Shown: positions 1-9,382, numbered from the stretch's first letter. The stretch is DNA of 64,000 nt from RGIG3701 sp964438515 (GCA_964438515.1 CAYTLK010000001.1:1-64000), one strand, 5' to 3'. Numbers and translations are program-made. The notes: a model not told the origin generated them from the letters alone.

Positions 1-76
1 ACCGCCTATTTTTAGCAAAAATTTTTAACTTCTCTCTCGCACCCCGTATTTTACGGCACATAAATGTTTCCAAATT

Positions 77-1123
77 TTATAAATTTTGCTCTTCATTTCC
101 GACTTTTTCGAATTCCAGCGTCTTTCTCAACGCATCCTTCAGCGAAATTTCCGCACAAAGTCCCATTTCTTCGCGAATTTTTTCAACATTCGGCACATAA
201 CGCGGAGGAAGTGCGCACGGATTCGGCTTCTGCATCACTTCAATCGTTTCCGGGACTTGCGCCGCTTTGCACACCGTCTTTGCAAGGTTCAAAATGGAAA
301 TCGGCTCCGAGGAACCAACGTTATAAATACTTCCAGACGGCGCCTTCAAAAGAAGCGTCCAGAGCCAAACCGCCAGCTCGCTCATGTACAAATACGAACG
401 AAAAGGCGTGCCGTCGCCAAGAATTCGAATGGGGTCGCGTTTCAGAACGCTCCGAATGAAGTTTCCGACCGCAAAATGAATATCGAGGTTCAAATACGGT
501 CCAACAAACGCAAAACAACGCGGAATAACCGCCTCAAGACCCGTTTTTGCCGCCGTTTCGAGCACAAGATTTTCAGCCAGCAACTTTCCACGCCCATACG
601 CCGTCACGGGAGAGCAGGGGAATGTTTCCGGAAGATGGGAAAGCTGCGGAGGCTGGGAACCATATACCGCGCCGGAACTCGTGAGTAAAAATCGAGACGC
701 CTCGAGTTTTCGCGCAATATCGAGAATATGCCGCGTTCCATCCGCCACAACCGAGTACATTTCGTCCGGATTCTCTTTTTCGAGCTTCGCGCTGGCCTCC
801 GTGGCTGCATGAAGAACGTAATCGACGTGAGACACCGGGATTTCCGCGTTCCGAGTGTCGCCAGAATGAAATTTCAGGAATGGAAATTGGGAGAAATAGG
901 GATTCTGCGCAAGAAATCGAGCAGGATTTCTGGAGAGGATATGAATTTCGCCCGAAAATGGGTGCGACGTATGAAGCGCGATGTAAGTTTCAAGGAGCCA
1001 CTTCCCGAACAGGCCGGTCCCGCCGGTAAGTAGGATGATTTTTCCTTCAAACGACGGGAGCAGGGGAGCAAGCGCCGACGTTGTGTACGCGAGGTCCAAC
1101 GCGGAAAGACGCGAATCAGGCAT
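77..1123 (-). CDS. NAD-dependent epimerase/reductase, extended SDR family
   Basis: A 348-residue extended short-chain dehydrogenase. The N-terminal Rossmann motif is TGGTGLFGKW (about residues 33-42) and the catalytic Tyr-x-x-x-Lys appears as YGRGK near residue 176. Family members epimerise, dehydrate or reduce nucleotide-activated hexoses in the cytosol. It is the last gene of the minus-strand polysaccharide cluster and overlaps the upstream glycosyltransferase gene by 8 bp. A strong purine-rich ribosome site (GGAGGAG) lies just before the ATG. Because rfbF, rfbG and rfbH are in the same cluster, I infer it could act as the final C4 reductase or epimerase on a CDP-3,6-dideoxyhexose (the role of RfbS/RfbJ, or of YerF in yersiniose synthesis). 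The sequence alone fixes only the family. Confidence 0.85.
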   Translation of the reverse strand: MPDSRLSALDLAYTTSALAPLLPSFEGKIILLTGGTGLFGKWLLETYIALHTSHPFSGEIHILSRNPARFLAQNPYFSQFPFLKFHSGDTRNAEIPVSHVDYVLHAATEASAKLEKENPDEMYSVVADGTRHILDIARKLEASRFLLTSSGAVYGSQPPQLSHLPETFPCSPVTAYGRGKLLAENLVLETAAKTGLEAVIPRCFAFVGPYLNLDIHFAVGNFIRSVLKRDPIRILGDGTPFRSYLYMSELAVWLWTLLLKAPSGSIYNVGSSEPISILNLAKTVCKAAQVPETIEVMQKPNPCALPPRYVPNVEKIREEMGLCAEISLKDALRKTLEFEKVGNEEQNL

Positions 1124-2072
1124 CCTTTTTCTCCTCCTCTGGAAAGTTCAAACGTTCTTCTTCGATCACGAGCGGTCGATCTTTCACCTGCGTCCAAATC
1201 GCCCCAATGTACTCGCCGATGATTCCGATAAAAATGAGCTGAACGGAGGTAAAAAAGAACATTCCGACCATAATTGGAGCCGTGCCAAGCGAAAAACTAT
1301 TCCAAAAAATGAGTTTCAGAATGAGATAAATCATCGCGATACAAAAGCTGACGAACCCCGTAAAAAAACCGAAATAGACCGCCATCCGCAGCGGAAGTTT
1401 TGAGTGATTTACGAGTCCCGTCATCGCCATATCGTAAAGAGTAAAAAAGTTGTTTTTCGTACGGCCATGTTTTCGTTTTTCCTGCAGAAACGGAACTTCA
1501 GCACGTTTCATACCGATTTCACTTACAAGTCCGCGAAAGTAGGGGTACGGTTCATGAAACCGTTTAATCGCCTCGCAGAATTTTCGGCTGTAAAGTCCAA
1601 AACCTGTGAAAGCGTGCAGGAGGTCATGCGTTTCGGAGATTCGAGCCAAAACGTTGTAATACAGGAGTCGGAGCGAGGCCATCACGAAGTTTTCACGCGT
1701 TCCGGACCGGACGCCGACGACGACTTCGTAACCTTCTTCCCACTTTTTGATAAAATCTTCAATAACTTCCGGCGGTTCCTGCAGATCGGAGCACATTGTA
1801 ACGACAGCATCGCCGGACGCTTGTAAAAAGGCGTTATACGGCGAGCGAATATGACCGTAATTATTTGCGTTCAAAATGACTTTGAACTTTGGATCTTCGG
1901 CCGCGATTTTTCTCAAAACGTCCTGCGTTCCGTCCGTGGAACAATTATCGGCGACGATGAATTCGTAATCATACATCGGGAATTTTGCGAGAACAGCCCG
2001 AATTCTGGCGTAAAAATCGGGAATATTCTCCTTCTCGTTGAAACAACTGGTCGTAATACTGATGGTTTTCAT
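1116..2072 (-). CDS. Family 2 glycosyltransferase with C-terminal membrane anchor (DPM1/ArnC-like)
   Basis: A 318-residue GT-A glycosyltransferase. It starts with a typical GT2 strand (MKTISITTSCFNEKENIP), carries the nucleotide-binding ADNCSTDGT near residue 41 and an acidic CSDLQEPPE motif near residue 93. Two hydrophobic spans at about residues 230-256 and 265-293 match the C-terminal anchor of undecaprenyl-phosphate sugar transferases of the DPM1/ArnC/GtrB type. The likely job is transfer of a sugar from a nucleotide donor to a polyprenyl phosphate or growing glycan on the cytoplasmic side of the inner membrane. It overlaps the downstream SDR gene by 8 bp and follows the HAD phosphatase gene by 17 bp, so it is in the polysaccharide operon. 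Donor and acceptor cannot be read from the sequence. Confidence 0.88.
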   Translation of the reverse strand: MKTISITTSCFNEKENIPDFYARIRAVLAKFPMYDYEFIVADNCSTDGTQDVLRKIAAEDPKFKVILNANNYGHIRSPYNAFLQASGDAVVTMCSDLQEPPEVIEDFIKKWEEGYEVVVGVRSGTRENFVMASLRLLYYNVLARISETHDLLHAFTGFGLYSRKFCEAIKRFHEPYPYFRGLVSEIGMKRAEVPFLQEKRKHGRTKNNFFTLYDMAMTGLVNHSKLPLRMAVYFGFFTGFVSFCIAMIYLILKLIFWNSFSLGTAPIMVGMFFFTSVQLIFIGIIGEYIGAIWTQVKDRPLVIEEERLNFPEEEKKDA

Positions 2073-2089
2073 AGGATTTTAATTCAAAT

Positions 2090-2749
2090 TTAATTCAAAA
2101 GTAAGTTGCGAAGTTCAGACGTATTATGAACCTGAAAATCGGGGATACATAAAACCAGCTCTTCCGTATTCGCGTATCCCCACTCCACAGCAACCGTCTG
2201 AATTCCAGCCGTCTTTCCGCCCGTAATATCTGTGGAAGTGTCCCCAACGAGAATGGACGCGTTCGGGTCCCCACGCCATTTTTCCAGTCCCAACAAAATC
2301 ATTTGAGCCTTCGAAAGTCGTTCCGGTCGGCAATCTGGAGTAAAAATATCCGTGAAAAACTCATTCCATCTAAAATGTTCCACCAGTTTTAACGTTGGAA
2401 CGAAACGCTTGTTCGTGGCCAGAAACAGGCGCTTTCCAGCAGACTTCAACATTTGAAGCAATTCTGGAATCCCTTCATAAGGCTGTGTCTGCGGATAAGA
2501 CGACTTGTCGTACGCCTCCCGAAAACGTTCTGTAACTTTTTCCGCAAGCACCTCGTTTCCTTCCGGCAAACACATTCGCACGATGTCGAAAAGCGGTGGT
2601 CCAACACGAAAATTCTGCTCAAACAGTTTTTTGGAACTTTCGCAAATTTCCAGAGCAGTACACATACTGGTTCGGATGTCTCCGAGCGTATCAAGCAGCG
2701 TTCCGTCCAAATCGAAATAAATATCGGAAAAGTTTGAATTACACATCAT
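2090..2749 (-). CDS. HAD-superfamily phosphatase (phosphoglycolate-phosphatase-like)
   Basis: A 219-residue HAD hydrolase. Motif I is DLDGTLLDT (about residue 14), with the nucleophile and acid/base aspartates present. Motif II is in LFLATNKR and motif IV in LVGDTSTDI. The helical cap between motifs I and II places it with the Gph/PGP type (subfamily IA). It overlaps the end of the TPP-enzyme gene by 4 bp (ATG at 2749 or 2746), so the two are probably translationally coupled. In a polysaccharide cluster such a phosphatase may dephosphorylate a sugar-phosphate or a keto-acid-phosphate intermediate made by the neighbouring TPP enzyme and aldolase. This is inference, because the substrate is not evident from the sequence. 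Confidence 0.85.
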   Translation of the reverse strand: MMCNSNFSDIYFDLDGTLLDTLGDIRTSMCTALEICESSKKLFEQNFRVGPPLFDIVRMCLPEGNEVLAEKVTERFREAYDKSSYPQTQPYEGIPELLQMLKSAGKRLFLATNKRFVPTLKLVEHFRWNEFFTDIFTPDCRPERLSKAQMILLGLEKWRGDPNASILVGDTSTDITGGKTAGIQTVAVEWGYANTEELVLCIPDFQVHNTSELRNLLLN

Positions 2750-4620
2750 TTTTCATTTTCGGGGTGATAATAATTGGTTTTCATCTCCTCTTCCGGAAGA
2801 AATGGGAACATATCTTCAAGCGACGCGGACTGAATGGTCCCGTCCTGCATGCGTCTCGAAGACAGTTTTGGGGCAAACGTATAGTTCGGCACAAGTTTCA
2901 CATCGCAAAACACAGGTCCTGGCATTTCAAGAACTTCGCGGATATTCTCCTCAAGCTGACAGTTCGAATGAATCTCACGATACTCCCATTCAAAAGCTGC
3001 CGCCACTTTTTTCCAATCAGGAAACGAGACGCCAGAAGCAGGGTCGCAAGCGGTGTGAAACCCATCAAAAAAGTTATCGTGCGTCTGACGAATGGACGCA
3101 TATTCTCCGTTATTGAAGAGAAACAATTTCAACGGGAGGCCGTATTGCGTAACGGTCTGCATTTCCTGCAGGTTCATCATGAGACTTCCGTCCCCTTCCA
3201 GACAAATAACGGGCCTTCCGTCCCGTTTTGCCGCAAACGCAGCTCCGATTGCGGCCGGCAGTCCATACCCCATGGCGGCGCAGCCTGAATTGCAGAAAAA
3301 GCGCTGATTTTCTTTTACAATTCCAGACTGAAAAAGCGTAATGCTAGGAGTTGCATTTGCACATCCAAGAACCGTTCCCGGCTTCAAAAGCTCTGTAAGT
3401 TTTTTTGTAAACCAATACGGTTGCACACCATTTTTCATATGCTCGTATTCAGGAAGCACTGGCGAATAACGTTCTTTCTTTGAAACAGCCCACTTCAGCC
3501 ATCGTAAATGACCCTGGTTTTTAGTTAATGCACAAGAATCAAGTTGCTCCAATTTTTTTAGAAGAAGCGTCAAAAAAACTTTTACATCTGCATGAATCGG
3601 AAGTGTTGGAACGACAGTTCCTTTCTTTAATTCCGCAGAATCCACATCTACAACAATGAAATCTTTCGCATTTTTTGCGTAATTCTCGTAATTGTAACTC
3701 GTTTGCCGAATGTTATTCCTTGTTCCCAATGAAAGCACACAATCCGCACTTTGAAGGACGATGTTCGCCCCTCGTACACCAATCGTTCCTAAAGATCCAA
3801 TTCGTTTCTTTTCAGAGGATGGAAGAAGATCAAAACCGTTGAAACTCATCAGGACGGGCACATCAAGAAAGTGAACCAGCCGATGAAATTCCGGTAAAGC
3901 ATCCCCCAAACGAATTCCATTCCCTGCAAGAATGACAGGAGCTTTCGCCTTCGCAATTTTCTCTACAACGCTATCCAATATTTCAGAATCTTGAAGCATT
4001 TCCGCTGTCAACGGCTCTTCAACCTTCATTCCATGAATCAGAACCGAAAGATCTTCCTTCGAAGGCTCAAACCCCATTAGTTCTTCTGCCTGTATTTCTG
4101 ACATTTGAACGTTAATCGGGATGTCGATCCACGCGGGTCCCTTCCTTCCATGAGTCGCAAACCAAACCGCTTTTTCCAAATGATAACGGATGGTTACCGG
4201 GTCGGTGACAGTCACAGCATACTTCGTAACAGGTTTCACGATATCTACAATATTTATTTCCTGATCACCCAACTGCCGCAATGGAATATCAGGACGCGAC
4301 AAAATTGTAGTTTGAAATTTTACCTGTCCTGAAATAAACAGGGCGGGAATCGAATCCAGCCATTCACCGATCACACCCGTCAAAGAATTGGTACCGCCAG
4401 GACCTGTCGTAACCAGAGCAACACCTAATTTATTCGTAACCCGAGCATATCCTTCTGCCGCAATGGCCGCCGCCTGCTCATGATGATTACAAATATATTG
4501 AATTCTTTTTTCATGCCCTAAAGCGTTGTTCAGGAACATCGCACCGCCGCCTGAAACCATAAAAATGTCACGTACACCATATTCTGCTAACCACGAAAAA
4601 ACATATTCTGCAAGCTGCAT
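2746..4620 (-). CDS. TPP-dependent acetolactate-synthase-like enzyme of the polysaccharide cluster
   Basis: A 624-residue thiamine-diphosphate enzyme with the three-domain layout of acetohydroxyacid synthases. The activating Glu is in CNHHEQAAAIAAEGYAR (about residue 48), followed by TTGPGGTNSLTGV. The central domain is Rossmann-like, and the C-terminal TPP motif GDGS (LEGDGSLMMN) is followed about 25 residues later by NNGEYASIR. No small regulatory subunit lies beside it, so a housekeeping ilvB role is unlikely. The next enzyme genes are a DRE-TIM aldolase (upstream) and a HAD phosphatase (downstream, overlapping). YerE of yersiniose A synthesis is a known acetolactate-synthase-like enzyme that adds a two-carbon acetyl unit to a CDP-4-keto-3,6-dideoxyhexose. 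With rfbFGH present, a YerE-like role is the leading inference. A TPP decarboxylase or ligase acting with the aldolase is the alternative. Confidence 0.85.
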   Translation of the reverse strand: MQLAEYVFSWLAEYGVRDIFMVSGGGAMFLNNALGHEKRIQYICNHHEQAAAIAAEGYARVTNKLGVALVTTGPGGTNSLTGVIGEWLDSIPALFISGQVKFQTTILSRPDIPLRQLGDQEINIVDIVKPVTKYAVTVTDPVTIRYHLEKAVWFATHGRKGPAWIDIPINVQMSEIQAEELMGFEPSKEDLSVLIHGMKVEEPLTAEMLQDSEILDSVVEKIAKAKAPVILAGNGIRLGDALPEFHRLVHFLDVPVLMSFNGFDLLPSSEKKRIGSLGTIGVRGANIVLQSADCVLSLGTRNNIRQTSYNYENYAKNAKDFIVVDVDSAELKKGTVVPTLPIHADVKVFLTLLLKKLEQLDSCALTKNQGHLRWLKWAVSKKERYSPVLPEYEHMKNGVQPYWFTKKLTELLKPGTVLGCANATPSITLFQSGIVKENQRFFCNSGCAAMGYGLPAAIGAAFAAKRDGRPVICLEGDGSLMMNLQEMQTVTQYGLPLKLFLFNNGEYASIRQTHDNFFDGFHTACDPASGVSFPDWKKVAAAFEWEYREIHSNCQLEENIREVLEMPGPVFCDVKLVPNYTFAPKLSSRRMQDGTIQSASLEDMFPFLPEEEMKTNYYHPENEK

Positions 4621-4701
4621 TAGAACACCTTCTAAATTATATTACATTCGATACAATGAATTTCTCAAACGAAAGTCTAACAAATAATAGCATATTTTGG
4701 T

Positions 4702-4747
4702 AAAAAAAGGAAGAGAAATTTTTGAACTAAAAGAGTCTCTTCCTTTT
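4702..4747 (-). terminator. Intrinsic terminator between the aldolase and TPP-enzyme genes
   Basis: An 11-bp perfect stem (4706-4716 pairs with 4736-4746; AAAGGAAGAGA with its complement) with a 19-nt loop. On the minus strand it is followed by a T-rich run. It lies just after the aldolase stop and about 80 bp before the TPP-enzyme start, so the cluster is probably split into at least two transcripts. A TATAAT hexamer read on the minus strand (4636-4641) could start the second, although no good -35 is visible. Confidence 0.75.
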
Positions 4748-4779
4748 CTCAATATTAATACTAATCCATTTACCATATC

Positions 4780-5604
4780 TCACAGCACCGCAGCTGAATG
4801 TTCATGAAATTTGATTAACTGCTGTACCAACATGGTCTTCAAACGGGTCAATTCGTATCCAGGATTGTAATGGAACATCTTCAAAAGGATTTCTGTTGGA
4901 ATATTACCATCATACCACTTCCCGCCAAACCCAAGAAGGGTCGAATCTGTAAACTTGCAGCCGTGAACCAACGCGACGTCGAGAAGCTGTTCTGCCGTCC
5001 CGTTCTTGTTGTGCAGATGCATCCCGGCCTGCACACCTTCTGCACGACAAATTTCGATCGTATCTGCCACATATTTTGGTGTGAAAATACTTTCGGTATC
5101 CGCAAAGTAAATGACTGGAATTCCTTCTTTTTTGGCAAACTTGGCAAAAGATTCATTCAATTCATTCGTATTATTCCCGGAACTCGTAAAATTAATGAAC
5201 AGTTCATAACCTAAATCCCGAATTTCGTTCACATGTTTACTAAGGACATCAAAATCCGTTTCTTTTGAACGTGTGAGGATACGAACAGCATCAATCATCG
5301 AATCTTTTGCTGGAAGCAACTCTGAAAGAGGCCGCTGAATATCTCGCATGGCTGTGAGTTTCAAAATGTTCTTTGTCGGGCCGAAAATAGCGCAAAGGTC
5401 CTGATTATTGACGCTGCAATATCGTGTCACTCCACGGCCTGGATCTGCTTCTGGATTATGAAAAAAACCAAGTTCCATGTAATCGAAACCCGCCGCTTCG
5501 ATGAAGCGATAGTAATCTCTCAGAAACTGCTGTTCAAAGAACCAGCCCGTCTGATAGCCGACTTCTCGTACGGTACAATCAAAAAGTGTGATACCATTAA
5601 TCAT
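4780..5604 (-). CDS. DRE-TIM metallolyase family aldolase (HMGL-like)
   Basis: A 274-residue TIM-barrel protein of the HMG-CoA-lyase-like family. The first strand is TLFDCTVREVGYQ (the TLRDG-type metal and acid site in altered form), and the HxH metal ligand motif is MHLHNKNGT near residue 197. It is shorter than HMG-CoA lyase or isopropylmalate synthase and closest in plan to 4-hydroxy-2-oxovalerate-type aldolases. A good ribosome site (AGGAGA) precedes the ATG. Paired with the TPP enzyme, it may build or cleave a carbon-carbon bond on a keto-sugar or a pyruvate-derived side chain. The metal site and fold are supported by sequence; the substrate is unknown. Confidence 0.82.
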   Translation of the reverse strand: MINGITLFDCTVREVGYQTGWFFEQQFLRDYYRFIEAAGFDYMELGFFHNPEADPGRGVTRYCSVNNQDLCAIFGPTKNILKLTAMRDIQRPLSELLPAKDSMIDAVRILTRSKETDFDVLSKHVNEIRDLGYELFINFTSSGNNTNELNESFAKFAKKEGIPVIYFADTESIFTPKYVADTIEICRAEGVQAGMHLHNKNGTAEQLLDVALVHGCKFTDSTLLGFGGKWYDGNIPTEILLKMFHYNPGYELTRLKTMLVQQLIKFHEHSAAVL

Positions 5605-5652
5605 GTTCTTTCTCCTAAAAACGTTTTCTGAAACAAAAAAATAACGATTCTA

Positions 5653-6744
5653 TTATTGAAACTGAGATAACGTTTCATCATCGAGTGCATAACAGACGGT
5701 TTCGAAACAGTTTTGTGTATATAATCTCAGAAAAAAATGGTAGTTTTTATTCAAACTTTTCAGAAACAAAGGAACCTCCCATAAGTGCTCCGGACGATGA
5801 TAAACACAGATCGCCATTAACGGATGGTTTTTAGAAATAATATCCTCACATCCCTTTAATGCGTTCAGCTCACTTCCCTCAATGTCCATTTTTATATAAG
5901 AAATTGGCTTGTTTTTCAAAATACGGTCCAAAGGTACCGTTTGTATGCAAATATTCCCATTTTCAGAAAAAGCAGAAGAGGCTTTTCCAGATTCTTCGAA
6001 TTTCAACATTTCAAAAGTATCATTTAATCCTAATGGAAATAATGTCATCGGACAACCTAAATTTAAACGTTTAATCCTTTTTTCCAACGCATTACGATTC
6101 TTCGAATCCGGTTCAAAACAATAGATCTCACGAAATGAAATATCGTGCTTCACGAAATCCTCAATCGTATCGCCGTCAAACGCTCCACCATCCACAAAAT
6201 TAATTTCTTTTATTCCTTTGAAAAAACTCGGAAGGTACACATTTGCATCCATCAAATCCAGAATCCTTGATGACCACCTCCCTGTTGTTCTGTACAACAT
6301 CTCCGCATCAAAAATTTCGAGACTTCTCGAATCCAAGAATAAATCACGAGCAGATTCGATTCGATCCTCAGCTCCCATCCAATCAAACTGACTCAGCCAA
6401 TATATTTCGGGTAATTTGACTCCTTGAGTTTTCATCATGAGGTAAAACTCAGGCAATCGAATAATATTCGAGGAATCCCACCCTTCCGCAACCAGCTTCT
6501 CTTCAATTTCCCGCAAATTCACATCGGGATTATGAATTGAAATCACAACAGGCAGACTTTTATACGAATTCGGAACTTTCTCAATCTGAAAAATTGGAGT
6601 CTTCCGATAGGTGCCTGATAAATTTTTATCAATAAATGCCTCAAGCTGTATCCCATTGCTGTTACTTGCTTCAATTTCATCCGCCAAAACTTTTCCAGTT
6701 TTTCCAGCTCCGTACAAAATGAAACCTTTTTCAAATCTTTTCAT
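5653..6744 (-). CDS. FkbM-family methyltransferase with N-terminal nucleotide-binding-like domain
   Basis: A 363-residue protein. The N-terminal 110 or so residues begin with YGAGKTGKVLADEIE, a Rossmann-like sensor/binding domain often fused to sugar-modifying enzymes. The C-terminal half is an FkbM SAM-dependent methyltransferase, with motif I as FVDGGAFDGDT near residue 183 and SYIKMDIEGSELNALKG near residue 282. FkbM enzymes O-methylate sugars and similar hydroxyls, so this one probably caps or decorates a residue of the polysaccharide made by the cluster. It lies 48 bp upstream of the aldolase gene on the same strand. Confidence 0.88.
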   Translation of the reverse strand: MKRFEKGFILYGAGKTGKVLADEIEASNSNGIQLEAFIDKNLSGTYRKTPIFQIEKVPNSYKSLPVVISIHNPDVNLREIEEKLVAEGWDSSNIIRLPEFYLMMKTQGVKLPEIYWLSQFDWMGAEDRIESARDLFLDSRSLEIFDAEMLYRTTGRWSSRILDLMDANVYLPSFFKGIKEINFVDGGAFDGDTIEDFVKHDISFREIYCFEPDSKNRNALEKRIKRLNLGCPMTLFPLGLNDTFEMLKFEESGKASSAFSENGNICIQTVPLDRILKNKPISYIKMDIEGSELNALKGCEDIISKNHPLMAICVYHRPEHLWEVPLFLKSLNKNYHFFLRLYTQNCFETVCYALDDETLSQFQ

Positions 6745-6805
6745 AACAAAGACCTTTCTCCATCGATAAAATGTAAATTTGACATATCATATCACAAACA
6801 CTCGT

Positions 6806-7987
6806 TTATCCCATCGTTTTCAATCCCCAGAGGATCGTCGCGGCAAAACGGACGAGGTTGGATATCAGGACCGCAAGCGCAAAGCCATAAAGGGATAAAT
6901 GATAGGTTAAGGGGAATACTATAACTAAAAACGATATTATATATAAAAGTTGAAGCCAAAACTGTATGCTCTCCGACGCAGTCGTTAATACTACCGTCAG
7001 AAGAACAAGAGACGCAAAACATACAATCTGTCCCAACGTCGCTGCCACAACTAAACTTCGAACCGACTCATACAAATCCGAATAAAATATCCTTAAAAAT
7101 ATCGGCGTTATCACATAACAAAGCAGGAAAAACAACCCACTCACCAACGTTACAAGGAATGTAATCCAGAGAAACGTCATTCGTGTAATTTTCTCTCTGT
7201 CTTTGCTCAAATAACTGATCAGTACACTGTTCAGCGGCACAACCAGCATCGCAAGCGTCTTCCCAAGGAGCGATACCACGTAAAACTGCGTGTTCGCAAG
7301 CGACCCAATCAACGTCGGAAGGAGAAGACGATCCAAATTTTGCCCCCCCTGCGACAAAAGGCCCGCCCCCGATAAAAGAGCCGCACTGCGCAACGTCTGA
7401 TGGAAATTGACCGACCTCAAAAAGGGGGAACGATATATCTGTCCAAAAATCAAAACATACAGCAAAGCCGCCGCCTCACCAAGGCAAAACGCCCAGACCC
7501 ATCCCATTCCGTAAGCCATCAGCCACGCTCCGAGACCGTATCCGGCCGCGAGCAAAACGTGGTAGAGGAAATAACCGACTCCATTGATTCTCAAACGATA
7601 TTCAACCGAGGAATAGTACCGTGCAAGCGTCAAAACGACCCACAAACCGCACTCCCAAAGGGGGAGAGACGGAAAAACGCATCGCGAAATCGGAAGACAC
7701 ACCACGAGGGAAAGGCCCGAAAGGAGGAGCATCATCCGATTATAATCTCCATTGGTCGTTTCAAAACGAAAACGCGTCACCAGCCTCGAATTGTCGAGGG
7801 CCGTCCCGAACGCAATGACGAATACCGACATCACGGAAATCAGGAAAAGAATCTTTCCAAAAACTTCCGGACCATAAATACGGTTCATCTGTGGGTAAAA
7901 CCAGAGCTGGAGGACTGCGTGCATCGACGCAATTCCCGCAAAACTCAGGATAAAATCGCTCGCAACCCGGCGTTTTGATATATGCAT
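6806..7987 (-). CDS. Wzx-like polysaccharide flippase (MOP superfamily)
   Basis: A 393-residue, strongly hydrophobic protein with about 12 predicted membrane segments running from residue 10 to the C terminus. The N-terminal RRVASDFILSFAGIA is typical of MOP-family oligosaccharide flippases. Such proteins move undecaprenyl-linked repeat units from the cytoplasmic to the periplasmic face of the inner membrane in Wzx/Wzy assembly. It sits 15 bp downstream of rfbH in the same transcription direction. No Wzy polymerase is certain in the window, although the 618-residue membrane protein at the head of the cluster could have an assembly role. Confidence 0.85.
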   Translation of the reverse strand: MHISKRRVASDFILSFAGIASMHAVLQLWFYPQMNRIYGPEVFGKILFLISVMSVFVIAFGTALDNSRLVTRFRFETTNGDYNRMMLLLSGLSLVVCLPISRCVFPSLPLWECGLWVVLTLARYYSSVEYRLRINGVGYFLYHVLLAAGYGLGAWLMAYGMGWVWAFCLGEAAALLYVLIFGQIYRSPFLRSVNFHQTLRSAALLSGAGLLSQGGQNLDRLLLPTLIGSLANTQFYVVSLLGKTLAMLVVPLNSVLISYLSKDREKITRMTFLWITFLVTLVSGLFFLLCYVITPIFLRIFYSDLYESVRSLVVAATLGQIVCFASLVLLTVVLTTASESIQFWLQLLYIISFLVIVFPLTYHLSLYGFALAVLISNLVRFAATILWGLKTMG

Positions 7988-8002
7988 AGGAAACTGCCGG
8001 TC

Positions 8003-9370
8003 TTATTTTTTTCCGAAGGACGCAATAAATGTACGAATCTGAAACGTCATCCAGTCGAGCATTTCGTGCGTCATTCCCGGATAAACGCCAAGCCAAAAGG
8101 TCGAATTCATAATTTGATCCGTCACTGGAAGCGTTCCGACCGTCCGATACCCTTCACCCGAAGCACGAAGAGCGTCAAAACAAGGATGTTTCGTCAAATT
8201 CCCCGCAAACAACGCTCGCGTCTGAATTTTGTGCGATTCCAAGTACTGAACGAGTGCCGTCCGCGTAAACGGTGCGTCTTCTCGAACCGTCAGAGCGAAA
8301 CCAAACCAGCATGGGTCCGAATTCGGTTCAGGCTCCGGAAGAATCAAAAATTCCTCTAAATCGGACAAACTTTTTCGCAGTTCCAGCCAGTTTTTACGAC
8401 GTGAAGCCGCAAAAGAAGGGAATTTTTCGATCTGCGCACAACCTATCGACGCTTGAAGGTCCGTTCCCTTTAAATTGTAACCGAAATGACGGTACACGTA
8501 CTTATGGTCGTACCCCAGCGGAAGCTCGCCGAACTGCCCAGTAAAACGACATCCGCACGTGTTGTCGCGCCCCGAATCGCACCAACAGTCCCGACCCCAG
8601 TCGCGTAACGAAAGCAAAATCCGACGTAAAAGCGGGGAGTTTGTGTAAACTGCGCCCCCTTCACCCGTTGTGAGGTGGTGAGGAGGGTAAAAACTCGACG
8701 TTCCAATGTCGCCGAAGGTTCCGGTAAAACGTCCGTCGTAGAGCGACCCCAGCGCATCGCAATTGTCCTCCACGAACCACAAGTTGTGCGCATCGCAGAA
8801 CGATTTCACTTCTCGAATATTGAACGGATTTCCAAGCGTATGCGCCAGCATCACAGCCCGCGTTTTCGGCGAAAGCGCCGCTTCAAGCTGAGACGCATCG
8901 ATATTATAAGTTGGAAGCGCCACATCGACGAAAACCGGCACGGCTCCAAACTGCAAAATCGGCGCAACCGTTGTCGGAAAACCGGCCGCCACCGTAATGA
9001 CCTCATCCCCGCGTCGAATCGCACGGTCCCCAAGAAGGTCGGAGGTGAGCGCCATGAACGCCAGCAGATTGGCCGAGGACCCCGAATTCACAAAAAAAGC
9101 GGATTTTACCCCCAAAAAGGCGGCCAAACGCGTCTCAAACTCGCGCGTCCAGCGTCCCGAAGTGAGCCAAAACTCCAGCATCGCATCCGTCAAATTCAGC
9201 ATTTCCTGCGCATCGAAAACTCGTCCCGCATAATGGATCTGCGTGGTTCCCGGCACAAATCCCTCTTCCGAACGATCGTGCACGAGCGCGTAGTATTCCC
9301 GAACCTGCGCAAAAATGGACTCTCGAAGCGCTGCAATCTTTTCGTCTTTGTTTATCGGTTTGTTATTCAT
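8003..9370 (-). CDS. rfbH: CDP-6-deoxy-D-xylo-4-hexulose-3-dehydrase (E1)
   Basis: An enzyme of about 455 residues that uses PMP/PLP and an iron-sulfur cluster. It removes the C3 hydroxyl of CDP-4-keto-6-deoxyglucose, together with a reductase partner, to give 3,6-dideoxyhexoses. It shows the E1-specific replacement of the usual aminotransferase lysine by histidine (SFYPPHHLTTGEGGAVY). The [2Fe-2S] cysteines follow the E1 spacing: one in EDNCDALGS, then C-x-C-x7-C in RDCWCDSGRDNTC. I chose the ATG at 9370. A GTG at 9379 would add three residues but sits too close to the upstream stop and lacks a spaced ribosome site. It follows rfbG by about 12 bp. No RfbI/E3-type flavin reductase is in the window, so the electron donor must be encoded elsewhere. 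Confidence 0.95.
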   Translation of the reverse strand: MNNKPINKDEKIAALRESIFAQVREYYALVHDRSEEGFVPGTTQIHYAGRVFDAQEMLNLTDAMLEFWLTSGRWTREFETRLAAFLGVKSAFFVNSGSSANLLAFMALTSDLLGDRAIRRGDEVITVAAGFPTTVAPILQFGAVPVFVDVALPTYNIDASQLEAALSPKTRAVMLAHTLGNPFNIREVKSFCDAHNLWFVEDNCDALGSLYDGRFTGTFGDIGTSSFYPPHHLTTGEGGAVYTNSPLLRRILLSLRDWGRDCWCDSGRDNTCGCRFTGQFGELPLGYDHKYVYRHFGYNLKGTDLQASIGCAQIEKFPSFAASRRKNWLELRKSLSDLEEFLILPEPEPNSDPCWFGFALTVREDAPFTRTALVQYLESHKIQTRALFAGNLTKHPCFDALRASGEGYRTVGTLPVTDQIMNSTFWLGVYPGMTHEMLDWMTFQIRTFIASFGKK

Positions 9371-9382
9371 ATTTTTCACAAC

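Noticed and set aside
2746..4620. The TPP enzyme as biosynthetic IlvB
   Set aside because: There is no IlvN or other branched-chain gene nearby, and the gene lies in a glycan cluster between an aldolase and a phosphatase gene.
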